NCBI RefSeq assembly: GCF_002803155.1
Contig: NZ_NNBP01000010.1
Location: 186,001 to 250,000, forward strand
Direction of reading: 5' to 3'
Origin: Streptomyces sp. CB02959
GTDB taxonomy: Bacteria > Actinomycetota > Actinomycetes > Streptomycetales > Streptomycetaceae
Length of the DNA stretch: 64,000 nt
Below, piece by piece: positions 56,831 to 64,000 of this stretch. The notes below the pieces were generated by a model that was given only the letters and a program-made list of their open reading frames with translations, was not told where the DNA came from and did not search any database. Numbering within the stretch: position 1 is the stretch's first letter; each line of letters begins with the position of its first letter. Both the position numbers and the translations under genes were made by a program.

Positions 56831-58107
56831 CCGTCCCCGGTCGGCCGGGCGTGCCGCAGCCCGCGCACCGCCCCCGACGCCAGCGGCAGCACCGCGGCGA
56901 GCGCGGACACCGCCCCGGCGACCGCGACCACCCGGAACCCGCCGTACGCCCGGGCCAGCGGCCCCACGCACAGCTGCCCCACCGGGATCGCCGCGTACGA
57001 CAGCAGATCGCTCCAGGCCGCCACCCGGGACAGCGCACCGGCCGGCACGTGCTCCTGGAGCGAGGTGTCCCAGGCGATGCCCGTCACACAGACCCCGAGT
57101 CCCGCGGCGAAACCGCCCGCGACCAGCCACGGCGCGTCCCACCGCGCGCCGAGCACCAGCAGCGGCACCGCGCCCAGCGCGCTCGCCGCCTGCCCCAGCG
57201 CCAGCAGTCGGCCGACCGCCAGCCGGTACAGCACCGCCCCGCTCACCAGCAGCCCGAGGCCGCGGGCGCTGAGCACGAGCCCCCAGGCGGCCCGGCCGGC
57301 GGTCCGTTCGGTCAGCACCGGGCCCAGGATCTGCCACGTCCCGGTCTGCACCAGGTTGATCACGAAGAACGACAGCGTCGCCGGCGCCGCCCACCGGACC
57401 CGCCGGAACTCCCGCCAGCCGCCGCGGATCCCGGACCACACGGAGGCCGGAGCGCGTGTGCGCCCGCCCCTGTCGCCCGGCAGGCGGGCCAGGCACCCGG
57501 CGGCGACCGCGTAGCTCACCGCGTCGCCGGCGATCGCCGGGCCGCTGCCGACCGCCACCACCAGCAGACCCGACAGGCTCGGCCCCAGCACCTTGGCGGC
57601 GTTCCGCACCGCGCTCAGCAGCGCGTTGGCCGGTCGCAGCGCCGCGGTGCCGACCAGCTCCGGGACCACACCGCGCAGCGCCGGGCCGGTGAACGCCGCG
57701 CACACCCCGCCCAGCACCTCCAGCCCGGCGACCGGCGGCAGCGCGTAGTGCCCGGTCAGCAGCAGCCCGGCGACCGCGCCCTGGGCGGCCGCCGCGCCCA
57801 GGTTCGCGGCCACCAGCACCGTCCGGCGCCGGAACCGGTCCGCGGTCGCCCCGCCCACCAGCAGGAACGCCAGCAGCGGCAGCATCCGGGCGGCCAGCAC
57901 GACGCCGAGGTCGCCGGGGCGGCCGCCCGAGCCGTCCAGCACCGCGAACGCCAGCGCCACCGGCGCCATCGCACTGCCCAGCAGCGACACCGCCTGACCG
58001 GCCAGGAACCAGCGGAAACCGGGGTGGGAGAGGGGCGGTGCGGGGTCCTTTGCGGGCGGTCCCGGCCGGGGAACGGGGGCGGAGGCGGGGGCGGAATCCA
58101 TGGGCAT
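56797..58107 (-). CDS. MFS transporter, EntS-like (12 helices)
   Basis: A 436-residue protein with about 12 helices. The N-terminal FRWFLAGQAVSLLGSAMAPV and motif-A GGATADRFRRR are typical of the EntS-like enterobactin/macrolide exporter branch of MFS. The first ~30 residues are Pro-rich and cytosolic. Two in-frame ATG codons (58107, 58101) lack a clear ribosome binding site; the first is used. It is divergent from a DUF5937/ArsR-type regulator, which probably controls it. The substrate is unknown. Confidence 0.87.
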   Translation of the reverse strand: MPMDSAPASAPVPRPGPPAKDPAPPLSHPGFRWFLAGQAVSLLGSAMAPVALAFAVLDGSGGRPGDLGVVLAARMLPLLAFLLVGGATADRFRRRTVLVAANLGAAAAQGAVAGLLLTGHYALPPVAGLEVLGGVCAAFTGPALRGVVPELVGTAALRPANALLSAVRNAAKVLGPSLSGLLVVAVGSGPAIAGDAVSYAVAAGCLARLPGDRGGRTRAPASVWSGIRGGWREFRRVRWAAPATLSFFVINLVQTGTWQILGPVLTERTAGRAAWGLVLSARGLGLLVSGAVLYRLAVGRLLALGQAASALGAVPLLVLGARWDAPWLVAGGFAAGLGVCVTGIAWDTSLQEHVPAGALSRVAAWSDLLSYAAIPVGQLCVGPLARAYGGFRVVAVAGAVSALAAVLPLASGAVRGLRHARPTGDGRGPAPAAPGP

Positions 58108-58144
58108 GGGCGGGAGTCTGCGCGGCGCACCGCGGAAACCTATG

Positions 58145-58164
58145 CTTTCGGTCGGAGCCGAAAG
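58145..58164. promoter_or_regulatory. Inverted repeat CTTTCGG-N6-CCGAAAG
   Basis: The 7-base arms are perfectly complementary. It lies 38 bases upstream of the MFS start and 159 bases upstream of the regulator gene, the size and place expected of an ArsR-type operator. Two copies of CCGGCGACGCCCGGCCC (58168 and 58228) flank the region on the regulator side. Confidence 0.5.
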
Positions 58165-58322
58165 GTCCGGCGACGCCCGGCCCGGCCCGACGCGGACCCG
58201 GGAGGGCCCGCCCGAGCGGAAGCGGACCGGCGACGCCCGGCCCCCGGCCCGCGGGACGCGCCTCGGCCCGGCCCGACCCGGTGACGACCGCACACGGACG
58301 ACCAGGAGGGAGCCGGAACCGG

Positions 58323-59369
58323 ATGGCAGTACTCCGCCTGAGCCCCCTCGCCCTCTCCCGCTCCCGTTTCGCGCTGTCACCGCTCGCCGAAACCCTCGGC
58401 ACGGCGATCGCGCTGGCGCGGCCCGGCCCCGCCCCCTGGTTCGCGGCCTGGCACGCCCGCCGGCTCCCGGCCTTCACCGCCGCCCTGGACGCCGACCCGT
58501 TCGCCGACGGCCTGATCGGCCTGGTCGGTTCCACGACCTGGCTGCCCCGCTTCGTGGCAATCCCCCCGGCGGACGGCCTGCGGACCACCCTCGCCGCCGA
58601 GTTGGCCGCCGTCCGCGCCGTCCCCGACGCCGACTTCCGCGCCGAACTGGAGACGTCCCGGGCCCACCCGCACCCCCGGTACGCCGCCCGCCACCACCGC
58701 CACCACGACCTCTCCTGGCTCACCGGACACGACTGGGCCACCCGCACCGCCGACCTGCTCCACGCCCTGTGGACCGCGCACATCGCCCCGGAATGGACCC
58801 GCCGCCGCACCCTCCTCGAACGCGACATCGCCCACCGGGCCGGACTGCTCGCCACCCGGGGCTGGCCCGCCGCCCTGGACCAGATGAGCCGCCACAGCAC
58901 CTGGGTGGGCCCGGACGCCATCCGCTTCGGCCACCGCCCCGGCCCCGAGCGCGTCATCGGCGACACCGGCATGCTCTTCGTGCCGGTGAGCCTGGCCACC
59001 GGCACCTGGCTCTGCGAGGGCCCGCCCGGCCACTACGCCCAGGTCTACCCGGCCCGCGGCGCCGCCACCGCGACCTTTGCCGAGCCCGCCTCCCCGACCA
59101 CCGCCACCGGCCCGGGCCGCGCCCTGGAACGCCTCGTCGGCACCGGCCGCGCCACCCTCCTGCACGCCCTCCGGCAGCCCGCCACCAGCACCGAACTCGC
59201 CGCCCGGCTCCACCAGTCGCTGGGCACCGTCGGCGGCCACCTGGCCGTCCTGCGGGACACCGGGCTGGTCGTCGGGACACGGGTCGGACGGCGGGTCGTG
59301 TACCGGCGCACCGAGCGCGGCGACCTGCTGATGGGGGACGGGGAGGGCGGCACGTCGGCGCAGGGGTGA
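58323..59369 (+). CDS. DUF5937/ArsR-type winged-helix regulator
   Basis: A 348-residue protein. The N-terminal ~250 residues (LALSRSRFALSPLAETLGTA, later ATRGWPAALDQMSRHSTWVG) match the long helical domain of actinobacterial DUF5937 regulators. The C-terminal ~85 residues are an ArsR winged helix (RATLLHALRQPATSTELAAR, then LGTVGGHLAVLRDTGLVVG). It is likely to bind a small molecule in the N-terminal part. It is divergent from the EntS-like exporter, so it probably regulates that gene. AGGAGG lies about 14 bases before ATG 58323, slightly far. Confidence 0.85.
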   Translation: MAVLRLSPLALSRSRFALSPLAETLGTAIALARPGPAPWFAAWHARRLPAFTAALDADPFADGLIGLVGSTTWLPRFVAIPPADGLRTTLAAELAAVRAVPDADFRAELETSRAHPHPRYAARHHRHHDLSWLTGHDWATRTADLLHALWTAHIAPEWTRRRTLLERDIAHRAGLLATRGWPAALDQMSRHSTWVGPDAIRFGHRPGPERVIGDTGMLFVPVSLATGTWLCEGPPGHYAQVYPARGAATATFAEPASPTTATGPGRALERLVGTGRATLLHALRQPATSTELAARLHQSLGTVGGHLAVLRDTGLVVGTRVGRRVVYRRTERGDLLMGDGEGGTSAQG

Positions 59370-59442
59370 CACGGGGCCGAAATGCGCCGGCGATACGGAA
59401 AACGGGATGAGGGCGGCGTACCCGCCCGGTTAGCGTCCCCCC

Positions 59443-60696
59443 GTGACAACGGATCACCGTACGGAACTGACCCTCCGCGCCATCCCGGATGCGGACCTCG
59501 ACCAGGCGGTCGAGCTCACCGCCCTCTCCTTCCACCTGAAGCTCGACGGCAAGGGCCGCACCCACCAGCGCGAGGTGCTGCGCCACGCGCTCCGGGTCGG
59601 CGCCTACGACGGCGGGACGCTGGCCGGCATGGCCGCCGCCCACCGCCTCCACCTCGCCGTACCAGGCACCCGACTCCCCTGCGCGGCACTGGACTTCGTC
59701 TCGGTCGCGGCCACCCACCGGCGGCGCGGCGCGCTGACCGCGATGCTCGACGAGATGTGGCGGCGGTGCGCCGCCGAACGACTGCCGCTGGCCTGCCTCT
59801 GGGCCTCGGAGAGCGCGATCTACGGCCGGTTCGGCTTCGGCGCCGCCACCGAGGCGTACCGCCTGGAGATCGACTCCAGCCGTCCGCTGGCGCTCCGCGT
59901 CACCCCCGACGACCGCCCGCTGCGACTGCTCGACCCGGCCGAGGCACCGGCCGCGCTCGGACCGTTCCATGAAGCACAACTGCCTCTCGGCGCCGGGCAG
60001 TTCAGCCGGGGACCGCAATGGTGGCGCACCCACGTGCTCGGCCTGGACGGCGCCGAGGACGACGAGGACGACTACGGCCCGCTGCGGGTGGTGGTGCTGG
60101 GCGCCGCCGACGAGCCGCCCGGCGGCTACGCCCTCTACCGCACCCGCGGCGTCGACGGCCACGGGCCCGGCGCGGTCGACGTCCAGGAGCTGGCGGCCGA
60201 CTCCGCCCCGGCCGCCGCCGCACTGTGGACCTACCTCGCCGGCATCGACCTGACCGCCACCGTCCACGCCGACGCCCGGCCCGTGGACGATCCCCTGCTG
60301 CTCTTCGCCGCCGACCGCGACCAGGTGCGGGTCACCCGCCAGGAACCCTGCCTGTGGCTGCGGCTGGTGGACGTCGGCACCGCGCTCACCGCCCGCTCCT
60401 GGGCCGCCCCGGTGGACCTCGTCCTCGGCGTCCGGGACACCGTCCTGCCCGCCAACGACGGACGCTTCCGGCTGACCGCCGGACGGCCCGGCACCGCCGC
60501 CTCCTGGACGCCGACCACCGACCCCGCCGATGTCGCGCTGGACGTGCGGGAGTTGGCGGCGTGCTACCTCGGCGGGGTCCCGCTGCGCCGGCTCGTCCGG
60601 GCCGGATTGGCGGTCGAGCACACCCCGGGGGCGGTCCGGCGCCTGGACGCCGCCCTGGAGACCGAGCGGCTGCCGTTCGCCGGGGAGGACTACTGA
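59443..60696 (+). CDS. Eis-like GNAT N-acetyltransferase
   Basis: A 417-residue protein with the three-part Eis layout: an N-terminal GNAT domain (VSVAATHRRRGALTAMLDEM acetyl-CoA loop), a second degenerate GNAT domain, and a sterol-carrier-like C-terminal domain. WASESAIYGRFGFGAATEAY holds the tyrosine that acts as general acid in Eis. In Eis the C-terminal carboxylate is the catalytic base; here the chain ends in EDY. Eis enzymes acetylate aminoglycosides and other amines. The start is GTG 59443 without a ribosome binding site; TTAGCGT 10-16 bases upstream may be a -10 for a leaderless message. It ends overlapping the next convergent gene by 7 bases. Confidence 0.88.
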   Translation: MTTDHRTELTLRAIPDADLDQAVELTALSFHLKLDGKGRTHQREVLRHALRVGAYDGGTLAGMAAAHRLHLAVPGTRLPCAALDFVSVAATHRRRGALTAMLDEMWRRCAAERLPLACLWASESAIYGRFGFGAATEAYRLEIDSSRPLALRVTPDDRPLRLLDPAEAPAALGPFHEAQLPLGAGQFSRGPQWWRTHVLGLDGAEDDEDDYGPLRVVVLGAADEPPGGYALYRTRGVDGHGPGAVDVQELAADSAPAAAALWTYLAGIDLTATVHADARPVDDPLLLFAADRDQVRVTRQEPCLWLRLVDVGTALTARSWAAPVDLVLGVRDTVLPANDGRFRLTAGRPGTAASWTPTTDPADVALDVRELAACYLGGVPLRRLVRAGLAVEHTPGAVRRLDAALETERLPFAGEDY

Positions 60697-61250
60697 GCCG
60701 TCGGCCGCGCCGGTCGCAGCGCCGCCATCAGCAGCACGTCGTGCCGGGCCCCGTCCCAGTACAGCGCCTCGCGCAGCCGGCCCTCCACCGCGAAACCGCA
60801 CGCCTCGTAGGCGCGCCGGGCCCGCTCGTTGTAGGCGAAGACCTCCAGCTGGACGCGGTGCAGGCCCACCCGGTCGAAGGCGTACCCGAGCAGCAGCCGG
60901 ATCGCCTCCGGGCCCAGGCGGCGACCGGTGGCGGCGGGGGTCAGGGCGATCCGGAAGGTGCCGTGGTCGTTGTCCGGGTCGATCCGGTTCAGCGCCAGCT
61001 CGCCGAGGTAACCGCCGGTGTCCCGGTCCTCGATGGCCAGATCCAGCCGGTCGGAGCGGCCCGCGCACTCGGCGATCCAGGCACCGATCTCCGCCCGGGT
61101 CCAGTCGTGGTGGGCACCGGTCAGCCGTCTGGTCTCCGGGTCCTGGAAGGTGGTGTGGAAGGCGTCCGCATGCCGGTCGGACAGCGGGACCAGTCGGATC
61201 CGGTCGCCTTCGAGGACCGGCTTCTCGGAAAGGGCGGTGGCATCGATCAT
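60690..61250 (-). CDS. RimJ/RimL-type GNAT acetyltransferase
   Basis: A 186-residue protein. GDRIRLVPLSDRHADAFHTT at the N-terminus, GYLGELALNRIDPDN, ATGRRLGPEAIRLLLGYAFD (acetyl-CoA loop) and VQLEVFAYNERARRAYEACG are the family's ordered motifs. Members acetylate ribosomal proteins or small molecules. ATG 61250 starts the protein without a ribosome binding site. Its stop codon overlaps that of the Eis-like gene, so the two transcripts are antisense at their ends. It is divergent from the LysR gene. Confidence 0.87.
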   Translation of the reverse strand: MIDATALSEKPVLEGDRIRLVPLSDRHADAFHTTFQDPETRRLTGAHHDWTRAEIGAWIAECAGRSDRLDLAIEDRDTGGYLGELALNRIDPDNDHGTFRIALTPAATGRRLGPEAIRLLLGYAFDRVGLHRVQLEVFAYNERARRAYEACGFAVEGRLREALYWDGARHDVLLMAALRPARPTAQ

Positions 61251-61365
61251 GGGGAGATGATGGCCGCGCCGCCGCGGGCGCGACAAGGGAATTGACCCGG
61301 CACCGCCACCGTTGGAGCCGGTGGCACACGGGGGCCGTGGCCCGGAGGGCCGGGGAAGGGCGGGC

Positions 61366-62313
61366 GTGGAACTCCAACAGGTGCGCTGTTTCGTCGTGGT
61401 CGCGGAGGAAGGGCACCTCGGGCGGGCCGCCGAGCGCCTGGGCCTGCTGCGCTCGGCCCTGGAGCAGCGGATCCGCCGGCTCGAACGCGACCTGCGGACC
61501 GAGCTGTTCGACACCGCGCTGCCGCTGCCGCGGCTGACCGCCGCCGGCGAACGGTTCCTCCCGGCGGCCCGGGCTCTGCTCGCCGCGGAGGAGCGCGCCC
61601 GCGCCGTGCTCGCGCACCGTACGGGCGTCGCGGCGGCCCCCGTCGCCCCGGCCCGCACCCTGCGGCTGGGCACCAGCCCGGGCCTGGCCGGGCACCTGGA
61701 CCGGGTGCTGGCCGCGCTTCCCCGGATCGCCCCGCAGCTCACCGTCGAACCGGTCACCGCACCGGCCCCGGACCGTCCGGCCCTGGTCGTGACCGGCGTC
61801 CTGGACGCCGCGTTCGTCCGCGGCCCGGCCCCCGGCGCGGCCCGCGACGGGCTCCGCCACGTCCCGCTCTGGCAGGACCCCCTGGTCGCGGCCGTCCCGG
61901 TCCGGCACCCGCTGGCCGCCTCACCGGGCACCCTCTGCCTCGCCGACCTCGCCGACGTCCCCCTGGTCCTCACCGCCCGCCGCCACAACCCGCCGCTGGT
62001 CGACCTGGTCGTCACCGCCTGCCGCGACGTCGGTTTCACCCCCGTGCCGGGCCCCCGGCACGGCTCGCTGGACGCCACCCTCGCCGCGATCGGCGCCTGC
62101 ACCGCGGCCGCGGGGATGTGGACCGTCGTCTACGACACCTACGCCCGCCGGCTTCCCGCGCCCGGCGTCGCGTACCTGCCGTTCCGCAACCCGGGCATGG
62201 AGCTGACCACCTCCCTCGTGGTCCGCCGCACCGATCCGCCCGACGGCGTCGACCTGCTGCTGCGGGCCTGCGCGGCGGCGGGGGAGAGCGGCACCCCGGC
62301 CGTCTGCCGCTGA
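61366..62313 (+). CDS. LysR-family regulator
   Basis: A 315-residue protein. The N-terminal HTH begins VELQQVRCFVVVAEEGHLGR and continues AAERLGLLRSALEQRIRRLE. The usual recognition-helix sequence (QPALSxQI) is altered to RSALEQRI, an uncommon variant. Residues ~95-300 form the periplasmic-binding-like effector domain (LRLGTSPGLAGHLDRVLAAL, later VPLWQDPLVAAVPVRHPLA). GTG 61366 has GGGGAAGGG upstream. It lies 262 bases before the acyl-CoA ligase gene on the same strand and is divergent from the RimL-like gene; either may be a target. The effector is unknown. Confidence 0.87.
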   Translation: MELQQVRCFVVVAEEGHLGRAAERLGLLRSALEQRIRRLERDLRTELFDTALPLPRLTAAGERFLPAARALLAAEERARAVLAHRTGVAAAPVAPARTLRLGTSPGLAGHLDRVLAALPRIAPQLTVEPVTAPAPDRPALVVTGVLDAAFVRGPAPGAARDGLRHVPLWQDPLVAAVPVRHPLAASPGTLCLADLADVPLVLTARRHNPPLVDLVVTACRDVGFTPVPGPRHGSLDATLAAIGACTAAAGMWTVVYDTYARRLPAPGVAYLPFRNPGMELTTSLVVRRTDPPDGVDLLLRACAAAGESGTPAVCR

Positions 62314-62575
62314 CCCGCCCGGCACGCGCCGCCCGCCGATCCCTCCGCCTCCCTTCTGACAGGGGGCTTCCCTCCCCACAGGGGGTGGTGCGAACTGCGC
62401 CCCCGATTACACGATGGCACCCGGCATCGCGGCGACGGGGAGGACGGCAGACGCCACCATGATCGTTCCTTGACGGAAAACCGCTGCCCGGACCCCTGCC
62501 GGCGGCGTCAACTGCCAGACTCCGTTCCACCTCGCAGACGTGTTTGTCCCGGGTACATAGAGCACAGGAGAGAGC

Positions 62576-64000
62576 ATGCGGACACCGATGACGATCGCGG
62601 ACTTCCTGGACCGGGCGGAGTGGGGATTCCGCAACAGCCCCGGGGTGGTCGACGAACCGCATCAGCCCGCCGCGCCGGTGCCCGAGACGACCTACGGGCG
62701 GTTCGCCGAACGCGTCCGTGCCTGGCAGGCGGGCCTGGACGCCCTCGGCGTCGGTGAGGGCGAGCGGGTGGCGGTGGCCAGTCACAACTCCGCACGCCTC
62801 CTGGAGCTGCTGTTCGCGGTCCCGATGAGCGGCCGCGTCTGCGTCCCGGTGAACTTCCGCCTCAAGCCCGAAGAGGTCGCCTACCTCGTGGAGCAGAGCG
62901 GCTCCTCGGTCCTCCTCGTCGACCCGGAACTGGACGCGGCACTCTCCGACATCAAGGTGCGCCACCGCTTCGTCCTCGGTGCGCAGACCGAGACCGAGCT
63001 GATGCGGTTCGGCGTGGAACCGCGCCCCTGGTCGAACCCCGACGAGGACGGCACCGCGACGATCAACTACACCTCGGGCACCACCGCCCGCCCCAAGGGT
63101 GTGCAGCTGACCCACCGCAACATCTGGGTGAACGGCATGACCTTCGGCCTGCACACCCGCGTCTGGGAACGCGACGTCTACCTCCACACGCTGCCGATGT
63201 TCCACTGCAACGGCTGGGGCATGCCGTACGTGATGGCCGGGCTGGGCGTGAAGCAGGTGGCGCTGCGCAAGGTCGACGGCACCGAGATCCTCCGCCGCGT
63301 CGAGGAGCACGGCGTCACCCTCATGTGCGGCGCCCCGGCCGTCTGGAACATGGTGCTGGACGCGGCGGCGACCTGGGCGGGCGAGATCCCCGGCCGGGAC
63401 CGCGTGCGGATCGTCTGCGCGGGCGCCCCGCCGCCCACCAGGACCATCCAGCGCGTGGAGGAGGAACTGGGCTGGGAGTTCATCCAGCTCTACGGCCTCA
63501 CCGAGACCTCACCACTGCTCACCATCAACCGCACCCGCCCCGCCGACGTGGACCTCCCCGCCGAGGAGCGGGCCCGCAAACTCTCCCGGGCGGGGGTGCC
63601 GGCACTCGGCGTCACCCTGAAGATCTCGGACGCCGGTGAGGTCCTGGCCCGCTCGAACACGGTGCTCGACGGGTACTGGAACAAGCCCGAGGAGACGGCG
63701 GAGGCACTGGAGGACGGCTGGTTCCACACCGGTGACGGCGGCACCTTCGACGAGGCCGACGGCCATCTGACGATCTCCGACCGGAAGAAGGACGTCATCA
63801 TCACCGGCGGCGAGAACGTGTCGTCGATCGAGGTGGAGGACACCATCTTCAGCCACCCGGCCGTCGCCGAGGTCGCCGTCATCGGCGTACCGCACGAGAA
63901 GTGGGGCGAGACCATCAAGGCCCTGGTCGTCCTCGCCGAAGGCGCGACGGCCCAGGAGGCCGACATCATCGCCCACTGCAAGCGGCATCTGGCCGGCTAC
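62576..64000 (+). CDS. Acyl-CoA ligase (AMP-binding), 3' end outside window
   Basis: 475 codons are visible and the frame is still open at the window edge. P-loop NYTSGTTARPKGVQLTHRN, the YGLTETSP motif and DRKKDVIITGGENVSSIEVE are diagnostic of ANL adenylating enzymes. FHCNGWGMPYVMAGLG and GYWNKPEETAEAL resemble medium/long-chain fatty-acid-CoA ligases of the AlkK type. It activates a carboxylic acid to its acyl-CoA. ATG 62576 has GGAGAG upstream. Only the last part of the C-terminal domain, with the catalytic Lys, is missing. Confidence 0.92.
   Translation, partial: MRTPMTIADFLDRAEWGFRNSPGVVDEPHQPAAPVPETTYGRFAERVRAWQAGLDALGVGEGERVAVASHNSARLLELLFAVPMSGRVCVPVNFRLKPEEVAYLVEQSGSSVLLVDPELDAALSDIKVRHRFVLGAQTETELMRFGVEPRPWSNPDEDGTATINYTSGTTARPKGVQLTHRNIWVNGMTFGLHTRVWERDVYLHTLPMFHCNGWGMPYVMAGLGVKQVALRKVDGTEILRRVEEHGVTLMCGAPAVWNMVLDAAATWAGEIPGRDRVRIVCAGAPPPTRTIQRVEEELGWEFIQLYGLTETSPLLTINRTRPADVDLPAEERARKLSRAGVPALGVTLKISDAGEVLARSNTVLDGYWNKPEETAEALEDGWFHTGDGGTFDEADGHLTISDRKKDVIITGGENVSSIEVEDTIFSHPAVAEVAVIGVPHEKWGETIKALVVLAEGATAQEADIIAHCKRHLAGY

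Overview
The window is very GC-rich, has dense genes on both strands, many GTG and a TTG start, strong GGAGG-type ribosome binding sites, almost no TTA codons, an AfsR/SARP-type regulator, a SpoIIE-type PP2C phosphatase, a DUF2637 (SpdB-like) protein, a TipA-like MerR regulator and orphan RsbW-like kinase folds. Together this points to a Streptomyces or close relative (Streptomycetaceae). No rRNA, tRNA, CRISPR array, transposase or prophage module was seen. Both ends of the window cut genes: a nucleobase permease at the left and an acyl-CoA ligase at the right.

Layout. 1-6.1 kb: end of an NCS2 permease, an HTH regulator, then a two-gene exopolysaccharide unit (a REC/GGDEF-like/GT2 fusion translationally coupled to an acyltransferase-3). 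6.2-14.4 kb: a TetR regulator with an N-terminal Cys4 motif, small membrane proteins, a large APC-type permease, a DoxX protein and a 991-residue sensor phosphatase (Cache-like, PAS, GAF, PP2C, HATPase). 14.8-17.6 kb: a Family 2 encapsulin shell gene with an internal cyclic-nucleotide-binding-like domain, overlapped by a cysteine desulfurase with a long disordered N-terminus, i.e. a protein nanocompartment and its cargo. 17.6-20.5 kb: a metal block, with a yybP-ykoY (Mn2+) riboswitch ahead of a CaCA-family cation exchanger, and a CDF exporter divergent from its ArsR sensor. 20.5-27.1 kb: orphan response regulator, secreted protein, a broken MerR gene, TipA-like regulator, Tat-exported esterase and a SARP/NB-ARC/TPR regulator. 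27.2-38.1 kb: a possible 23-residue peptide gene before rsgA, DUF456, a PP2C-like pseudophosphatase, pyruvate:quinone oxidoreductase, GH38 alpha-mannosidase, an RsbW-like ATPase and DUF2637. 38.3-42.1 kb: an iron-box-controlled FhuF-like reductase, a GntR regulator, a methyltransferase and a helical-repeat protein.

42.4-51.2 kb is a purine-catabolism locus: PucR regulator divergent from three xanthine-dehydrogenase-type subunits (FAD, 2Fe-2S, molybdopterin), an AzgA-type purine permease and an XdhC-type cofactor-insertion factor. These would import purines, oxidise hypoxanthine/xanthine and mature the enzyme. 51.3-64 kb: an HxlR/MFS efflux pair, an MgtA Mg2+ P-type ATPase with a long leader that may carry a short upstream ORF, a second MFS exporter divergent from a DUF5937/ArsR regulator, an Eis-like and a RimL-like acetyltransferase, a LysR regulator and an acyl-CoA ligase.

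The most notable systems are the shell plus desulfurase nanocompartment, the Mn2+ riboswitch with visible mutually exclusive helices, and the signalling-domain/GT2 fusion. The fusion gene carries a TTA (bldA) codon, as do the PP2C-like and RsbW-like genes, so these three are probably switched on late in development. All functional calls come from reading translated sequence by eye; no similarity search was run.
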